Assembly: GCF_004363215.1 (NCBI RefSeq)
Contig: NZ_SNYS01000005.1
Location: forward strand, 1-64,000
Direction: 5' to 3'
DNA from: Methanimicrococcus blatticola
GTDB taxonomy: Archaea > Halobacteriota > Methanosarcinia > Methanosarcinales > Methanosarcinaceae
DNA: 64,000 bases
Part shown: positions 46,845 to 55,372 of the stretch, in pieces
Layout of the letters: every line of letters begins with the position of its first letter
How positions within the stretch are numbered: position 1 is the stretch's first letter
Made by a program: the position numbers and the translations under genes
The notes under the pieces: generated by a model
Seen by the model: only the letters and a program-made list of their open reading frames with translations
Databases searched by the model: none
Told to the model about the DNA's origin: nothing

Positions 46845-48431
46845 TTATTTGTGTTTCCGGCATTTCCAACGGACAATGATAACGGAAATGCCCTCTTTCT
46901 CAATTTCTTTAGAACTCGCTTCAAAAAGCAACTGCATCTCATTATTTAAAACTTCTCCTGTAGCGGAGACGTCAAAATCAAAGGATTGAATCGTGGACTG
47001 ATCGGGAATTGACCCTGTTTGAACGGCGGCGCGGATTAAATTTTCCGGATCATAAACCGCTTGCCCGCCCGTCATCGCCGCCGCCGAGTTATGCATCACA
47101 TAAACGAGTTCGGAAACGCCTTTTTCAGCCGCTTCAATCAAACTGAGCAGACCCGAATGGAAAAAACCGAAGTCGCCGATAACGGCAATTGATTTTTTGC
47201 CGACAGCGCGGCTGACGCCGGAGCCGATACCGATGCCGGCTCCGAGCGAGACAGCGGAATCTAAAACAGAGAACGGCGCAACAATGCCGTACATGGAACA
47301 GCCGATATCGCCTGTCACCGGCAGTTTTGTTTTTTCTTTCAATCGGCCGAGCATTTCATAAAAAGCGGGATAAAGACAGCCGTCACAGAAATAAGAATTA
47401 TCGGCAGGCCGCTTAAACATTTCAATATTTGTTGAAATCGGAACAGACGGCTGATTTGAATTTTCAATCGCGGATAAGATATGCGCTTCGGCCGTGCTGC
47501 CAAACGGCAAGTGCCCCGAACGTTTCCCGATGACATTTCCGTAAACCCGAATTTGATCTTCGATAACCGGTTCGGATTCTTCAATGACCAAAACCGTTTT
47601 GTGTTTTTCCAAAAATTGCCGGATTTGTTCAATCGGAAGCGGGGAAACGACACCGATTTTTAAAACAGGAATATTCGGCATTGATTTTAAAACGGCGATT
47701 GTGCGCGAATAACAAAATCCTGACGTAATAATCCCGAGAGAATTCTCGCCGCCGGATGCAGCGTTTCCAATCCGGCAAAAATCGGCGGCGGTTTTTGATA
47801 AAACAGAATCGTTGGCGTAATGTGAACGCTGATAACGCCCCTTCATTCGATATTGCCAAACATATTTGTCGGTTTTCAGGTCAGCACCCGAATCGGCAGC
47901 CGAAATATCTGCCGCGGCTTTAACTTCCGCTTCATCATTTAAAATTGCCGCCGTTACACGAACAATAACGGGTGCTTTGATTTTTTCGGATAACTGAAAT
48001 GACGCCGTCAAAAAATTATAAATTTCCTGCGGTGTTGAAGGATCAAAAACAGGCGACCTTGAAAGATTGCCGTAATATCGGGAATCCTGGGAGTTCTGCG
48101 ATCCCGTTACTTCAGGATCGTCGCCGACCAGAATAACGAGACCCGCGCCGATGGTGTGAATCATAGATGTCATCAGCGGGTCGGCTAAAACATTCATGCC
48201 GACATGTTTGACAACAACAAGAGACCGTTTTCCTGAAAAAGAAGTTCCGAGTGCCCATTCAAAAGCGATTTTTTCATTCATGAACCATTCAGAGGTTGAT
48301 GAAAATTCGGGCGACTCCTGAAATGCTGTGACGACATCCGTTGTTGGAGAACCGGGAACGCCGAAGACGGCGCTGACATGATTGTCGGCAGCGGATTTAA
48401 GAACAGCTTGAAGGCCCGATAAAAAGGTCAT
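46845..48431 (-). CDS. IorA-like thiamine pyrophosphate enzyme lacking the ferredoxin domain
   Basis: 528 residues related to the alpha subunit of indolepyruvate:ferredoxin oxidoreductase. The pyrimidine-binding part (VFGVPGSPTTDVV, then WALGTSFSGKRSLVVVKHVG) comes first. The TPP/Mg-binding part (PVTGDIGCSMYG near residue 370, AVIGDFGFFHSG near 430, and NSAAAMTGGQ) is later. Usual IorA proteins continue into a two-[4Fe-4S] ferredoxin domain; here the chain ends soon after the TPP domain, and no iorB gene is adjacent. It may use a separate ferredoxin or have another role such as a decarboxylase; the substrate is unknown. It has no ribosome site, and a TATA-like word lies about 24 bases before the ATG, so the message may be leaderless. 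Confidence 0.8.
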   Translation of the reverse strand: MTFLSGLQAVLKSAADNHVSAVFGVPGSPTTDVVTAFQESPEFSSTSEWFMNEKIAFEWALGTSFSGKRSLVVVKHVGMNVLADPLMTSMIHTIGAGLVILVGDDPEVTGSQNSQDSRYYGNLSRSPVFDPSTPQEIYNFLTASFQLSEKIKAPVIVRVTAAILNDEAEVKAAADISAADSGADLKTDKYVWQYRMKGRYQRSHYANDSVLSKTAADFCRIGNAASGGENSLGIITSGFCYSRTIAVLKSMPNIPVLKIGVVSPLPIEQIRQFLEKHKTVLVIEESEPVIEDQIRVYGNVIGKRSGHLPFGSTAEAHILSAIENSNQPSVPISTNIEMFKRPADNSYFCDGCLYPAFYEMLGRLKEKTKLPVTGDIGCSMYGIVAPFSVLDSAVSLGAGIGIGSGVSRAVGKKSIAVIGDFGFFHSGLLSLIEAAEKGVSELVYVMHNSAAAMTGGQAVYDPENLIRAAVQTGSIPDQSTIQSFDFDVSATGEVLNNEMQLLFEASSKEIEKEGISVIIVRWKCRKHK

Positions 48432-48451
48432 GAAAAGAAAAAGGCGGGAGG

Positions 48452-48464
48452 AGTATATTTAGTT
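48452..48464 (-). promoter_or_regulatory. TATA-like box giving a probably leaderless transcript
   Basis: Minus-strand CTAAATATACTCC. Its end is about 24 bases from the ATG at 48431, which is the normal TATA-to-start distance in archaea, and no Shine-Dalgarno-like sequence stands before the ATG. A leaderless mRNA for the IorA-like gene is therefore likely. Confidence 0.5.
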
Positions 48465-48465
48465 T

Positions 48466-48506
48466 TTAGTAAAAAAAGAAAAAAGAAAGCCGAAATAAAT
48501 CGGCTT
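48466..48506 (-). terminator. Hairpin terminator after the beta-propeller lipoprotein gene
   Basis: Minus-strand AAGCCGA-TTTATT-TCGGCTT (7 bp) followed by TCTTTTTTCTTTTTTTAC, about 60 bases after the stop at 48567 and before the next gene's TATA box. Confidence 0.65.
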
Positions 48507-48566
48507 CGTTTAATTAATTTATTTTTTAATTTACTTTGAATTTATGTTTTGATTTATTTCAAAAAT

Positions 48567-50615
48567 TCATCCGTAAACGGGAGTTTCATGCGTTCCGTAA
48601 ATCGGTTCATCGTGTGTCGGGTAAATTGTTCCGTAGTCGGGGTAAACCGGCTGTTCGATCGGAATCACCTGAACACGCTGCCAGTTGGTCATGTTGTAGA
48701 TGTGGATTTCTTTGTTAGAGAACACATACAGGTAATTATCGATGTAAGCGGAGCGGACAACGTAGCTGTCTTTGTGAACATCCTCTTTCATCAGTTTAAT
48801 CTGACCGTCTTTGATTTCAAAGACATAGGCGGTGTCTGAGCCGGAAACAATCATGAGATTCTTGGCGGCGTTCCATGTAAATCCGTGGTAGTCGTAAACG
48901 CTGACATATTCGTCGGCGTTGAAGTAGAAGACATCCAACTCAACGGGGTTTGCCGGGTCGGAAACGTCGTAGAGGGAAAGTTTTGTGCGCCAGTCTCTCC
49001 AGTCGCCCGTGTAGCCGAAACCGACAAGCAGTGTGTCGCTGATCGGGTAAATGTAGCTGTAAGTGCCCTGCAATTTCATTTCACCGAGAACGGCCGGACT
49101 TTCCGGATTGCTCAAATCAATCAAGAGGAACGGGTCGCCGTCAGTGTATGTCATCAAATAAAGCGTGTTTCCGATGTAGCGTGTTGTTTGAATAGATTCA
49201 CCGGTTGCGATATTGTCGAGTGTTCCGACAGTTTCCATTTCAGCGTTCAAGATGTTGACAATGGAACGAAGCGTGCTTTCTTCGGTTCTGTAATCATCGC
49301 CGACGGTTGAAATAACACGGAAGTAGCCGTCTTTTTCATCCATTGCAAACTTGCCATTGATTCTTCCGGGAACAACGCCTGAAACAACATCAAAGGTTTC
49401 CAAATTGATTTTTGTAATCGTTGTCTTCTCGGCTTCAATGATTAATGCGGAGGAGTAAGCGTTGTAGTCTTTGTAGAATGAATCATAGAAATTGGTGTAT
49501 TCATCTTCCGTTAAGTCGGAAGTGTAATTGCCAATTGCTTCTGAGACAGCCATATACTTAATGCGTGTACTCAAGTCGTAGCCCATCACCTTTTTGACAT
49601 ATTTCATGGTGTCGGAGGACAAATAGTTTGACCCGTTTGATTCAACAAAATCCAAAAACATGATTTGAGTGTCGGGATAGTAATAGTTGGTCAAATACAT
49701 GTTGTCGCCGGAGACAAAAATTGTTGTGCTGTAGGAACTGATGAACGCTTTTGTATCATCGACATCGCCTGTTTTAACATCCAATTTTGTGACATAATAA
49801 GTAATGTCGGCAGCGGGTCGGATGATCTCAGGACCGTACGGGTAGTAGCAGTCAGCGTAGGCCAATTCTTTGCCCATGTACATCATCGGGAAAACACCGA
49901 AACCGTATTCACTGGCGACAAAATACAATTTGTCTTCAATGAGGCGGGAGTCAACATAATATCCTTCATAGGATTGTTCCCACATGACTTTCGGGTTTGA
50001 CGGGTCGGAAATATCGTAAGCGATGATTTTGCTTTCGTTGTACCCGGTTGCGATTGTAATTAAAAGGTCGTCTGCCAAATAGAGGTTGCCGCCTGTTTCT
50101 TTAATTTGAGAAATAATGGAAGCGGTTTCTGCGGGCATTGCATTAATGACAAGCGTGATTTGATAGGTATCATAAGTATAGTAAGGATACTTGGAATCGT
50201 CGTGAAGCGTAACATTTGTCGGATAGTACAGACCGGGCGTGTAGTAAATGATTTTGCCGTCTGTTTTGACGATATCGGCTTCATCGACATTGGCGATTTG
50301 AACGTTGGTCTTTGAATAATCAACGCCGCCTGAATTTCCGCCTCCGTCTTCTGTCATTGCGTCCATTGCCATGGGTTCCGGTGCCGCTTCGGGCGCGACG
50401 CCGGATGATTTCGCATAATTGGTTGATCCGTAAACGGATCTTCCGGATGTGCTGCCTGTTTCAAGATAATTTTTCAATTCTTTTTCTGATTTAAACGATG
50501 TCATGCCGACATTGTTCAAATCTTTATCATTGTCGGCTGATAAACAGCCGCCGACAATCACTGCGCCGGCAACGACAAGACATAAAACCAAAAGGATATG
50601 CATTTTTTTCATCAT
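48567..50615 (-). CDS. Secreted beta-propeller lipoprotein (Beta_propel family)
   Basis: About 682 residues. The N-terminus is a lipoprotein signal: MMKKMHILLVLCLVVAGAVI then VGGC, the cysteine being the probable lipid anchor on the outer face of the membrane. A Ser/Ala/Pro-rich linker follows, then the family signature TNVQIANVDEADIVKTDGK (about residues 100-118) and repeated propeller blades (IIAYDISDPSNPK, LIDLSNPESPAVLGE, LSLYDVSDPANPVELD). The family (PF09826-like) occurs in methanogens and some bacteria; its ligand is unknown. The start chosen, 50615, has GAAGGTT just before it; ATG 50627 and TTG 50639 are alternatives. Confidence 0.88.
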   Translation of the reverse strand: MMKKMHILLVLCLVVAGAVIVGGCLSADNDKDLNNVGMTSFKSEKELKNYLETGSTSGRSVYGSTNYAKSSGVAPEAAPEPMAMDAMTEDGGGNSGGVDYSKTNVQIANVDEADIVKTDGKIIYYTPGLYYPTNVTLHDDSKYPYYTYDTYQITLVINAMPAETASIISQIKETGGNLYLADDLLITIATGYNESKIIAYDISDPSNPKVMWEQSYEGYYVDSRLIEDKLYFVASEYGFGVFPMMYMGKELAYADCYYPYGPEIIRPAADITYYVTKLDVKTGDVDDTKAFISSYSTTIFVSGDNMYLTNYYYPDTQIMFLDFVESNGSNYLSSDTMKYVKKVMGYDLSTRIKYMAVSEAIGNYTSDLTEDEYTNFYDSFYKDYNAYSSALIIEAEKTTITKINLETFDVVSGVVPGRINGKFAMDEKDGYFRVISTVGDDYRTEESTLRSIVNILNAEMETVGTLDNIATGESIQTTRYIGNTLYLMTYTDGDPFLLIDLSNPESPAVLGEMKLQGTYSYIYPISDTLLVGFGYTGDWRDWRTKLSLYDVSDPANPVELDVFYFNADEYVSVYDYHGFTWNAAKNLMIVSGSDTAYVFEIKDGQIKLMKEDVHKDSYVVRSAYIDNYLYVFSNKEIHIYNMTNWQRVQVIPIEQPVYPDYGTIYPTHDEPIYGTHETPVYG

Positions 50616-50900
50616 ATAAACCTTCATTAAAACTTTCAACGAAATAAGAGTGCAAATATTGATTGTGAATTATTTAAAATTCATTTTTATGAATTGATAA
50701 ATTTGTTAATCATATAAAATATATTGAATTCAATGTCGGTAAACTTAAATAATAAAATAAGTACAGCGGCATTGAAGTTGTATTGAAAAAAAGGGTTAGA
50801 ATCTATTTATATATTTATTAAGCTGCAAACAAAATTGCAGTTAACGGACGACTTCTTGAAAAGTATATAGATACCGCCAAAGGGGAAAAATACAAAATCT
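50616..50900. other. Divergent promoter region of the lipoprotein and site-2 protease genes
   Basis: AT-rich and non-coding. A TATA-like TTTATATATTTATT (50806-50819) faces the protease gene, and ATATATTTTATATG (minus strand, about 50715-50728) faces the lipoprotein gene. Confidence 0.5.
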
Positions 50901-51005
50901 AAATCCATACAGACGAAATCCATACAGACGAAATCCATACAGACGAAATCCATACAGACGAAATCCATACAGACGAAATCCATACAGACTAAATCTATAC
51001 AGACC
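50901..51005. repeat. Seven tandem copies of a 15-bp unit upstream of the site-2 protease
   Basis: AAATCCATACAGACG is repeated seven times from 50901 to 51005; the first five are exact and the last two each carry one to two changes. It lies between the TATA box (50806) and the start at 51096, so it is within the 5' UTR. The number of copies would set leader length and may vary between strains. It would read as a cyclic peptide on the minus strand, which I reject as coding. Confidence 0.9.
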
Positions 51006-51095
51006 GTTCAAAATCCAAACAATTTTAATTGACATCTGCATTCTAACTCAAATATTGAATTCTAAATATTGAATCCGCGAATAGCAGGTGATTTA

Positions 51096-53027
51096 TTGCA
51101 AACAACAACACAACTTTTGATTCTTGCTTTTTTTGTTTATTGGGCAATCATTTATTGGCTGAAAAAAAGAGGCACATTGGCGAAATACAACATTTCGGCG
51201 ACCGGTCCGATTTTAATGATTGAAACAACCAAAGGTCTTCATTTATTGGATAAAATCGCGGCACCGAGATGGTTTTGGCGTTTGTTTGCAAATATCGGCA
51301 TTATTTTGATGTTTGCCGGCATGATTTTCATGTTTTCGCTGGTCGTTTTTTCAGATCTTGCTCTTTTTCAGCAGGCGTTAGACGGCGTTTCGATGGAGCC
51401 GAATGAATACACCGAAATCCAAAATATTTTCCTGATTCCGGGCGTGAATCAGTTCATTCCGTTGGTTTGGGGAGCCATTGCTTTAATCGTGGCTGTTTTT
51501 ATCCATGAGATGATGCATTCCGTTCTCGCCCGCGTCGAAGATATCAAGGTTCATTCCGTCGGTTTAATTGTCGCGCTGTTTCCAATCGGCGGATTCGCAA
51601 AAATTGATGAAAAACAGCTTTACGGCGATGAGTTAGACGTTTTTGATGAAACGGATATTGAATCAGAAAGCGAGTTTGATGATTTAACGGCAACAATTGA
51701 AGAAATACGCGAACATGAGAAGTTGGAAAAAAAGAGACTGGAAGAGGAACAAAATGCTGAAGAAGTTTTCCCGGTTTCTTCGGTTTCCCCGAATTCTGCC
51801 GTTTCTGAAACTTTCGGCGACAAGGTCGGCAATAATAAGAAAGAGGAACCGAAAGCCGCCACTAAAACGCAGCGTTCACGCATTCTGGCAGCAGGCGTCA
51901 TGTCTAATTTCGTTGTCGCGCTGATTGCAGGCATTCTTTTCTTCGGCCCCGTTCTCGGTGCAATGGCCCCGATTGGAACGCTTCAAATCACAGATGCTGA
52001 TAATCTTGCCGTGTCTTCGGGTTTAACAAAAGAAATGGTTGTGGTCAGCATTAACGGTCAAAATGTGACAGATATTGAAACCGTGAATCAGGCACTGGCA
52101 AATGTGACGCCCGGCGATGCCGTTACGGTTCGCGCGTCTTATGATCGGGTGATTGAAGAGTATGAAATTGTGACAAACGCGTCTGCCGAGAACATAAATT
52201 ATGCAGGCATATTAATTCAGTCTGTTAATGCGGATTCTCCGGCTGACTCTGCCGGGTTGAAAGCGAATTCCCTCATCTTTAAAGTGGATGATGAATACTT
52301 AGTCAGCGCAGCAGACTTTTCAACAATTATGGAAACAAAGGCGCCGGGGGATACAATTCTCCTTTCGGTTCAAAATTATGATGAAAACGGTGCCGTTGTC
52401 GAAACACAAGAAATTTCGGTGACATTGGCTTCTAATCCGAATGATGAATCCAAGGCTTACATCGGAATTTATTACACGCCCGGACCGTTCCAAATTTCGC
52501 TTTTAGGCATTTCCGTCGGCGAATTTAACGCAGGCGGTTATTTGGAATACATGAAAACACTCCCGTCTTTGCTTTATTCATTTGATTTTTCAGAACCGAA
52601 AGAATCTGTCATGACGATTTTTTCCGTTTTGCTGATTCTGATGATGATGCCGTTTATGAGCATTCTCGGTGACGGATTCGGCGGTTTTTCGGATGCGATG
52701 ATGCAATTCTTCGAACCTGTCGGCTGGGCTGAACCGCTCGGAATCGGCATCTTTTGGATTGCCAATCTGCTCTATTGGGTAGCCTGGCTGAACTTCTACG
52801 TCGGTCTTTTCAATTGCCTCCCGGCCATTCCGCTTGACGGCGGTCATTTGTTCCGGACATATTTTGTCAAGATTGCCGAAAAGCTCAAAATGAATCCTGA
52901 AAGAGCAACACGCATGTCTTTCAGAGCCAGCACCTACTTGTCAGGCTTTATTTTCCTGTCATTCCTGCTGATGTTCATTTGGCCGTATATCGGGCCGTAT
53001 GTTCTCAGGCTCTTTAATCTGAATTAA
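51096..53027 (+). CDS. Membrane site-2 protease (M50 family) with PDZ domain
   Basis: A 643-residue intramembrane zinc protease that would cleave membrane-bound regulators or signal remnants. The zinc motif HEMMH (H137, E138, H141) lies in a transmembrane helix, and the third ligand Asp581 is in LPAIPLDGGH. Between them are a charged coiled-coil linker (about residues 175-260), a PDZ region (about 310-440, with ILIQSVNADSPADSAGLK) and further helices. I chose the TTG at 51096 because GGTGAT stands just before it; a TTG at 51069 lacks one. The substrate is unknown; no sigma/anti-sigma type partner is present in archaea. Confidence 0.9.
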   Translation: MQTTTQLLILAFFVYWAIIYWLKKRGTLAKYNISATGPILMIETTKGLHLLDKIAAPRWFWRLFANIGIILMFAGMIFMFSLVVFSDLALFQQALDGVSMEPNEYTEIQNIFLIPGVNQFIPLVWGAIALIVAVFIHEMMHSVLARVEDIKVHSVGLIVALFPIGGFAKIDEKQLYGDELDVFDETDIESESEFDDLTATIEEIREHEKLEKKRLEEEQNAEEVFPVSSVSPNSAVSETFGDKVGNNKKEEPKAATKTQRSRILAAGVMSNFVVALIAGILFFGPVLGAMAPIGTLQITDADNLAVSSGLTKEMVVVSINGQNVTDIETVNQALANVTPGDAVTVRASYDRVIEEYEIVTNASAENINYAGILIQSVNADSPADSAGLKANSLIFKVDDEYLVSAADFSTIMETKAPGDTILLSVQNYDENGAVVETQEISVTLASNPNDESKAYIGIYYTPGPFQISLLGISVGEFNAGGYLEYMKTLPSLLYSFDFSEPKESVMTIFSVLLILMMMPFMSILGDGFGGFSDAMMQFFEPVGWAEPLGIGIFWIANLLYWVAWLNFYVGLFNCLPAIPLDGGHLFRTYFVKIAEKLKMNPERATRMSFRASTYLSGFIFLSFLLMFIWPYIGPYVLRLFNLN

Positions 53028-53095
53028 TCAAATGAATCAAACAAAATAACGTAATTAACGCAATAATAACACAGGCTTATCGGGCAATTGCAAAA

Positions 53096-53107
53096 ACTAT
53101 AAAATCA
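53096..53107 (+). promoter_or_regulatory. TATA box of tRNA-Arg
   Basis: CTATAAAATC lies about 30-40 bases before the mature tRNA 5' end, an expected position for an archaeal tRNA promoter. Confidence 0.5.
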
Positions 53108-53136
53108 AAGACACCGTCTTTGAGCCCGATACTTCT

Positions 53137-53227
53137 GGGCCTATAGGGTAGCGGATATCCTGACGGACTTCGAAACATTTGCTTGTGAAGACATCCGTCG
53201 ACTTGCGTTCGAGTCGCAATAGGCCCG
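53137..53227 (+). tRNA. tRNA-Arg (anticodon TCG) with a 19-base intron
   Basis: 91 bases including an intron. The acceptor GGGCCTA pairs with TAGGCCC, with discriminator G. The T arm is TTGCG-TTCGAGT-CGCAA. The anticodon stem ACGGA/TCCGT encloses, after splicing, CTTCGAA (anticodon TCG). The precursor forms a canonical bulge-helix-bulge: central helix CTTC/GAAG, bulges GAA (53172-53174) and ACA (53191-53193), inner stem ACA/TGT with loop TTTGCT. Splicing after the second base of each bulge removes 53174-53192, at position 37/38. Confidence 0.92.
53174..53192 (+). other. tRNA-Arg intron (bulge-helix-bulge)
   Basis: A 19-base intron between tRNA positions 37 and 38, AACATTTGCTTGTGAAGAC, flanked by the two 3-base bulges cut by the archaeal splicing endonuclease EndA. 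Its GAAG pairs with the anticodon-side CTTC. Confidence 0.85.
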
Positions 53228-53323
53228 TTTTTTATTTTTCTTTTTGTTTTTTATTTTCCTTTTTTTGATTATTTTGAAGCAAGACCCAAACACCGTTTTT
53301 TCGAAAAATGAATGAAAAAACAA

Positions 53324-53415
53324 AACAACCACCCGCTAATTTTCGATTTTGAATGGAGCGAAGCGAAATGAAAAATCGGAAATTTGCGGATTCGTGCCTG
53401 GCCGATACAGCAAAA
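53324..53415 (+). repeat. Constant-loop hairpin element, copy C4
   Basis: Begins about 95 bases after tRNA-Arg: AACAACCACCCGCTAATTTT, inner stem CGATTTT...AAAATCG (perfect, and different at several pairs from the other copies), loop GGAGCGAAGCGAAATG, then AAATTTGCGGATTCGTGCCT and GGCCGATACAGCAAAA. Confidence 0.8.
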
Positions 53416-53487
53416 CTGAACCACTGCTTTACAATAAAATGTGCGTGTGCGGCACTTTTACATGCATCAGCTCTTTTTTATGGCAGC

Positions 53488-53800
53488 CGTTCGCTGCGCG
53501 AACGTGGGCACTGTTACCTACCATTCACTTTTGCTGTTGTTACCTACCATTTGTGTTCGCTGCTGCTACCTACCGTTCGCATTCGCTGCTGCTGCCTACC
53601 GTTCGCATTCGCTGCTGCTACCTACCATTCGCATTCGCTGCTGCTACCTACCGTTTGCATTCGCTGCTGCTACCTACCGTTCGCATTCGCTGCTGCTACC
53701 TACCGTTTGCATTCGCTGCTGCCACCTACCGTTTGCGTTCGCTGTTGCCGCCTCACCGTTTGGTACACCAACCGCTGCCGCTCGCGCGAATCGCCCGGCT
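53488..53800 (+). repeat. Composite element C4: palindrome, 26-bp tandem array, GC-rich cap
   Basis: The perfect hairpin CGTTCGC-TGC-GCGAACG (53488-53504) is followed by about nine 26-bp units (CTGCTGCTACCTACCGTTCG CATTCG) to about 53765, then a GC-rich element (53773-53795, CCGCTGCCGCTCGCGCGAAT). With 26 bp per unit the three frames each read the same repeated peptide, so open frames here are artefacts. It is the longest array of the four. Confidence 0.82.
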
Positions 53801-53889
53801 TTAAAAATATTACAAAAACTGCCCCGCGTTTATAATAAATGAAAAACCCGGAATGTAAACCAGAAATTAATGAATAATAGATAAACAAA

Positions 53890-53920
53890 AAAGAGAAAGT
53901 AAAACGGCAAAAGCCGTTTT
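53890..53920 (-). terminator. Hairpin terminator after the FKBP gene
   Basis: Minus-strand AAAACGGC-TTTT-GCCGTTTT (8 bp) followed by ACTTTCTCTTTTTTG, about 32 bases after the stop at 53953. Confidence 0.7.
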
Positions 53921-53952
53921 AAAATTCAAATAATTGAAAAAATTGAAAATGA

Positions 53953-54525
53953 TTAGTGGCTGCCGCCTTCGCCTTTGACAATATCAACAATTGTGATTTC
54001 AAAGACAAGCGTTTCGCCGGCAAGTTCGGAATTGAAGTCGATGACGATTGTTGTTTGTGTGATTTCTGTAACGATACCTTCAACAACAGCACCGGTTCCG
54101 GTAACCAACATCAATTTATCGCCGACTTCGGGTGTTGATCCGAGGCTTTCGATAACATCAGTTTTGTTGTATGTCACGACCATGTCAGGATTGTACGGAT
54201 AAGCGTCTTCAGGCGAAATGGTCACGATTTTGGTTTCGTGAGATTCCATGCCGATAACACCGTTTTCAAATCCTTTTATAACTTGGTGACTGCCGACAAC
54301 AAATGTCAAAGGTTCTCTGCCGTCTTCCCCCTGATTGGAGTCAAAAACGGTCCCATCTACACGTTTCCCGACATAATGAACAGAAACGGTGTCGCCCTCT
54401 TGTACGCCGTGGTCAGAACTGATCGCCGGTCCCGGATAAAGGACAACTGCAATAATTGAGAAGAGCAAAAGGACGGCAAACAAACCGCCTACAATTGCCA
54501 ACATTGGATTTACTTTTTTTGCCAT
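53953..54525 (-). CDS. Membrane-anchored FKBP-type peptidyl-prolyl isomerase
   Basis: A 190-residue proline isomerase/chaperone. An N-terminal helix (AIVGGLFAVLLLFSIIAVVLY, residues 9-29) is a signal anchor that places the FKBP domain outside the membrane. The domain starts EGDTVSVHYVGKRVDGTVFDSN (about 42-63), shows VIKGFENGVIGM and is interrupted by an IF (SlyD-like) insert domain with VGDKLMLV and VIDFNSELAGETLVFEITI, typical of archaeal FKBPs. The ATG at 54525 has CGGG 10 bases upstream. It probably helps fold exported proteins such as the surface proteins; this is inference. Confidence 0.92.
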   Translation of the reverse strand: MAKKVNPMLAIVGGLFAVLLLFSIIAVVLYPGPAISSDHGVQEGDTVSVHYVGKRVDGTVFDSNQGEDGREPLTFVVGSHQVIKGFENGVIGMESHETKIVTISPEDAYPYNPDMVVTYNKTDVIESLGSTPEVGDKLMLVTGTGAVVEGIVTEITQTTIVIDFNSELAGETLVFEITIVDIVKGEGGSH

Positions 54526-54926
54526 ATGTATAACCCGATATGATTATTAATAAATTTTAATTAATTTATAACTCTGTAAATCATAAATCATAGAATCATG
54601 AGTAATAAACATGATAAATCAAAAACACCGTCAAACACGATGAGTTTGAAAAATGTTTGTAAAAACCGAAATAAGATAAACAAATTTCAGACATTCCTGC
54701 GTTTGTATGAAGTACAAAACAATAACAGGTATCAATTGATTATGAAAAGAATCCTTTATTTAAAAAAGTTACCTTTGGAAAAATTGATTTTCGCTGTTTC
54801 AAACGGTTTTAAAAAACGGAATATATAAATAAAACAGATTGAATTTATCAATACATAATTATAAAATTTACGAGAATCAGAGAATTCAACAGAATTTTTA
54901 CAAAATAAAAACTGAGAGGGTAAAAA
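54526..54926. other. AT-rich intergenic region upstream of the CMD/AhpD gene
   Basis: No credible gene; a 76-codon open frame (54598-54828) lacks a ribosome site and recognisable features. A TATA-like ATATATAAAT at 54820-54829 lies about 100 bases before the CMD gene. The FKBP promoter should lie near 54540-54590. Confidence 0.45.
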
Positions 54927-55319
54927 ATGGAAGAACAAACCGGAAAAGAAATTGTAAAAAGTATCGGCGACAAAATGGGTTTTACACCCCACGTTCTTGA
55001 AACTTTAGCAGAGATTGATGAAGATTTTGTCAAGCGTTACGGCCGCTGTGACGGCAGACTTTTGACAGACGGCGTTCTCCCCGCAAAAACAAAAATTTTA
55101 ATGGCGCTTGCAGTTGTCGCTTCCAAGCAATGTGAATCATGCGTGATGTCACAGATGAGAAGCGCCATTCACAACGGCGCCACCAAAGAAGAAATCATGG
55201 AAACAATGGAAGTGATTTCCATCACATCCGGCGCGCCTGCCGTTGCCGCCTGCCGTGAAGCTTTAAAAGTGCTTCTTCTGGAAAGCAAAACAGAAGGCGG
55301 CAATTGTCAAAGAGATTAA
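54927..55319 (+). CDS. Carboxymuconolactone decarboxylase / AhpD-like protein
   Basis: A 130-residue small all-helical protein. The redox motif is CESC with a following His (CESCVMSQMRSAIHNGATKEE, about residues 71-91), the AhpD-type arrangement of alkylhydroperoxidase partners. It probably acts as a thiol oxidoreductase in peroxide defence of this anaerobe; decarboxylase activity is unlikely despite the family name (inference). An upstream Cys (GRCDGRLLTDG) is also present. GAGAGGGT precedes the ATG. It is convergent with the alkaline-phosphatase-family gene. Confidence 0.88.
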   Translation: MEEQTGKEIVKSIGDKMGFTPHVLETLAEIDEDFVKRYGRCDGRLLTDGVLPAKTKILMALAVVASKQCESCVMSQMRSAIHNGATKEEIMETMEVISITSGAPAVAACREALKVLLLESKTEGGNCQRD

Positions 55320-55372
55320 ACAAAATTAAAACAAAATGAAAAGATGATAAAAATGAAATTTCATCTTTCTTT

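Noticed and set aside
53505-53765. Possible CRISPR array
   Set aside because: The 25-27 bp units are directly adjacent with no unique spacers, and no cas genes are in the window.
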